5,664 nt of DNA, from assembly GCA_947166955.1 (NCBI GenBank), contig CAMVGI010000102.1, forward strand, positions 1 to 5,664, written 5' to 3'. The position numbers were made by a program, and so were the translations under genes. The notes beneath the pieces were generated by a model. That model did not search any database. It saw nothing but the letters and a program-made list of their open reading frames with translations, and was not told the DNA's origin. The stretch comes from an uncultured Clostridia bacterium (lineage in GTDB: Bacteria > Bacillota_A > Clostridia > Oscillospirales > Oscillospiraceae). Position 1 is the stretch's first letter, and the number at the start of each line of letters is the position of its first letter. Below are positions 4,109 to 5,664 of the stretch, in pieces.

Positions 4109-5664
4109 ATGAAAAACCGTATTCGCAACTTTCTGCTCGGCAAGCCGCTGAAGGACTCCGAGCTGGAGAACGAGCGCCTCGGCGTGTTCTGGGGTATGCC
4201 GGTGTTCTCCGTCGACACCATCTCCACCGTTGCCTACGCCGGAGAGGAGATCCTCATCGTGCTGCTCCCCGCGCTGGGTATGGCGTCCTACCCGGTCTTT
4301 CTGGGGATCGTCGCCGCGCTGGTCGCGTTTCTCGCGATCCTCACGGCGGGCTATCGGCAGAGCATCGAGGCCTATCCGAAGGGCGGCGGCGCCTATGCCG
4401 TCGCAATGGACAATCTCGGTGAGCGCGCCGGTCTGGTCGCGGGAGCCTCCCTCGTGATCGGATACGCGCTCATCGTCGCCGTCAGCGCAAGCGCCGCCGC
4501 GGCCGCCATCGTCTCCGGCATTCCGATGCTCTCGGCGTACAAAAGCGGTATCGCGCTGCTGCTCATCGCGCTGCTTTCCTGGCTGCATCTGCGCGGAACG
4601 CGCTCGGCGTCCGTGGCAATCGGCGTTCCCACCTATCTTTTTTTGGCGACGATGCTGCTTATGATCGTTGTCGGGCTGCTGCGCGCCTCCGCACACGGCG
4701 TTACGGCGGCGCCGGTCTTCGTCTCCGCGCCGGAGGCGGACGGAGACTTCGTATGGCTCGTGCTGCGCGCCTTCGCTTCCGGCTGCACCGCGCTCGCCGG
4801 CATCGAAGCGGTCTCCAACGGCGTGGAAAGCTTTAAGGAGCCTTCGCACAAAACCGCCCGCGGCGTTCTGTTCGCCATGGCGGCGATCGCCGGCGCTCTC
4901 TTTCTCGGCGTAAGCGTTCTGATGAGCCGCTACCGCATCGAGCCGGGTGCGCTTTCCACCACGTTCAGCACGCTCGCCGCCGCGGTGTTCGGACGCGGGA
5001 GCATTCTGTTCCATCTGGTGCAGATCATGACGGTCGTGATCCTGACGCTCGCGGCGAACACGGCGTTCGCCGACCTTCCGCATCTTATGGCGATGATGGC
5101 AAAGGACGGGTATCTGCCGCGCCGCATGATCTACCGCGGCAGCCGTCTCAACTACTCCAACGGCATCGCCTTTCTCTTCACCGCCGCCGCGCTGCTCGCG
5201 CTGGCCTTCCGTGCGGATCAGCACCGCCTGCTCCCGCTGTTTGCAAGCGGCGTGTTCATCTCGTTCTTTCTCAATCAGCTCGGCATGCTGCAATTCTGGC
5301 GCCGCAGAAAAAGCGGCGCGTGGCTGCGGCACAGCGCGATCAACGCGCTTGCGCTCGCCGCGACGAGCGTGACGCTCGGTATTCTGGTCCTGACGCACTT
5401 CCTCTCCGGCGCATGGCTCACGCTGCTGCTCATTGCGCTGCTGGCCGAGCTGATGCGCGGTATTCGCGGGCACTACAACAAGGTCAAGCGCGAGTTGAGC
5501 ATTCCCGGCGTGGAGGACGCGAAAAAAATGATCGACACGCCGCGTCCCGGAAAGGCGCTGCTGCCGGTGCGCACGGTCAACCGCGCGTTCCTCAAAACCT
5601 ACAACTGCGCGAAGGAGACGGGATTTTCCGAAATCGAGCTGCTCTACGTCGGCAGCAGCGAGGC
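4109..5664 (+). CDS. KimA/YdaO-like APC-superfamily permease (3' end missing)
   Basis: Inner-membrane transporter; 518 codons are visible and the frame runs off the right edge. The start has AGGAGG at 4094-4099, nine bases upstream. About 12 hydrophobic segments lie between residues 26 and 450. Family signatures: FSVDTISTVAYAGEEILIVLLPALG (33-57), AYPKGGGAYAVAMDNLG (88-104), FASGCTALAGIEAVSNGVESFKEP (222-245) and ANTAFADLPHLMAMMAKDGYLP (316-337). After His455-Tyr456-Asn457 the chain becomes soluble, and from about 481 (KALLPVRTVNRAFLKTY) it starts the cytoplasmic domain that in KimA resembles universal stress proteins. KimA (about 607 residues) is a proton-coupled potassium importer controlled by c-di-AMP. 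Asp36, Tyr43, Tyr119, Ser126 and Glu233 align with remembered KimA site residues. Gly118, Ile122, Ala230 and Phe378 stand where KimA has Asp117, Thr121, Thr230 and Tyr377. The substrate is therefore uncertain: potassium with altered binding, or something else such as an amino acid. It is transcribed alone, divergently from the HD operon. Confidence 0.88.
   Translation, partial: MKNRIRNFLLGKPLKDSELENERLGVFWGMPVFSVDTISTVAYAGEEILIVLLPALGMASYPVFLGIVAALVAFLAILTAGYRQSIEAYPKGGGAYAVAMDNLGERAGLVAGASLVIGYALIVAVSASAAAAAIVSGIPMLSAYKSGIALLLIALLSWLHLRGTRSASVAIGVPTYLFLATMLLMIVVGLLRASAHGVTAAPVFVSAPEADGDFVWLVLRAFASGCTALAGIEAVSNGVESFKEPSHKTARGVLFAMAAIAGALFLGVSVLMSRYRIEPGALSTTFSTLAAAVFGRGSILFHLVQIMTVVILTLAANTAFADLPHLMAMMAKDGYLPRRMIYRGSRLNYSNGIAFLFTAAALLALAFRADQHRLLPLFASGVFISFFLNQLGMLQFWRRRKSGAWLRHSAINALALAATSVTLGILVLTHFLSGAWLTLLLIALLAELMRGIRGHYNKVKRELSIPGVEDAKKMIDTPRPGKALLPVRTVNRAFLKTYNCAKETGFSEIELLYVGSSE

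Noticed and set aside
4049..5473. 474-codon minus-strand open frame opposite the permease
   Set aside because: The product is almost all charged residues and Gln/Gly with no recognisable fold, as expected for the complement of a hydrophobic membrane protein. The permease on the other strand has a promoter, ribosome site and clear family motifs.

Overview
The window comes from a GC-rich bacterium (roughly two thirds G+C by eye). Three things point to the Bacillota, most likely a high-GC Clostridia lineage: strong AGGAGG-type ribosome sites, sigma-A-like promoters, and a perfect CIRCE heat-shock operator together with an S-layer-homology (SLH) anchored NlpC/P60 cell-wall hydrolase. The species cannot be named from the sequence. 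No tRNA, rRNA, CRISPR, insertion sequence or phage gene was seen, so this reads as ordinary chromosome.

Layout. On the minus strand, reading from right to left: a frameshifted HD-domain phosphohydrolase of the YedJ/YpgQ type (3924-3356), a TM1586-like nitroreductase (3344-2679) whose ribosome site overlaps the HD gene's stop codon, a CIRCE operator (2582-2608), a small heat-shock protein Hsp20 (2439-1999) with a strong intrinsic terminator (1921-1958), and a secreted SH3b/NlpC-P60/SLH protein (1806 to the left edge, incomplete). On the plus strand, divergent from the HD gene and with its own good promoter, is a KimA/YdaO-like APC-superfamily permease (4109 to the right edge, incomplete).

How it works together. 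The minus-strand genes look like three transcription units: HD plus nitroreductase, translationally coupled; hsp20, alone and probably repressed by HrcA; and the wall hydrolase with its own promoter. The permease is separate. There is no sign of one multi-gene pathway.

The points most worth a second look are: (1) the HD gene is split by a one-base-class frameshift at a GGCA tandem repeat; (2) the permease keeps the KimA fold signatures but has changed several positions remembered as potassium ligands in KimA; (3) a perfect CIRCE operator lies well upstream of hsp20; (4) the hydrolase has a Ser where the third catalytic residue of the NlpC/P60 triad is expected and is unusually rich in cysteine. 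I did not find a convincing new multi-gene system here.
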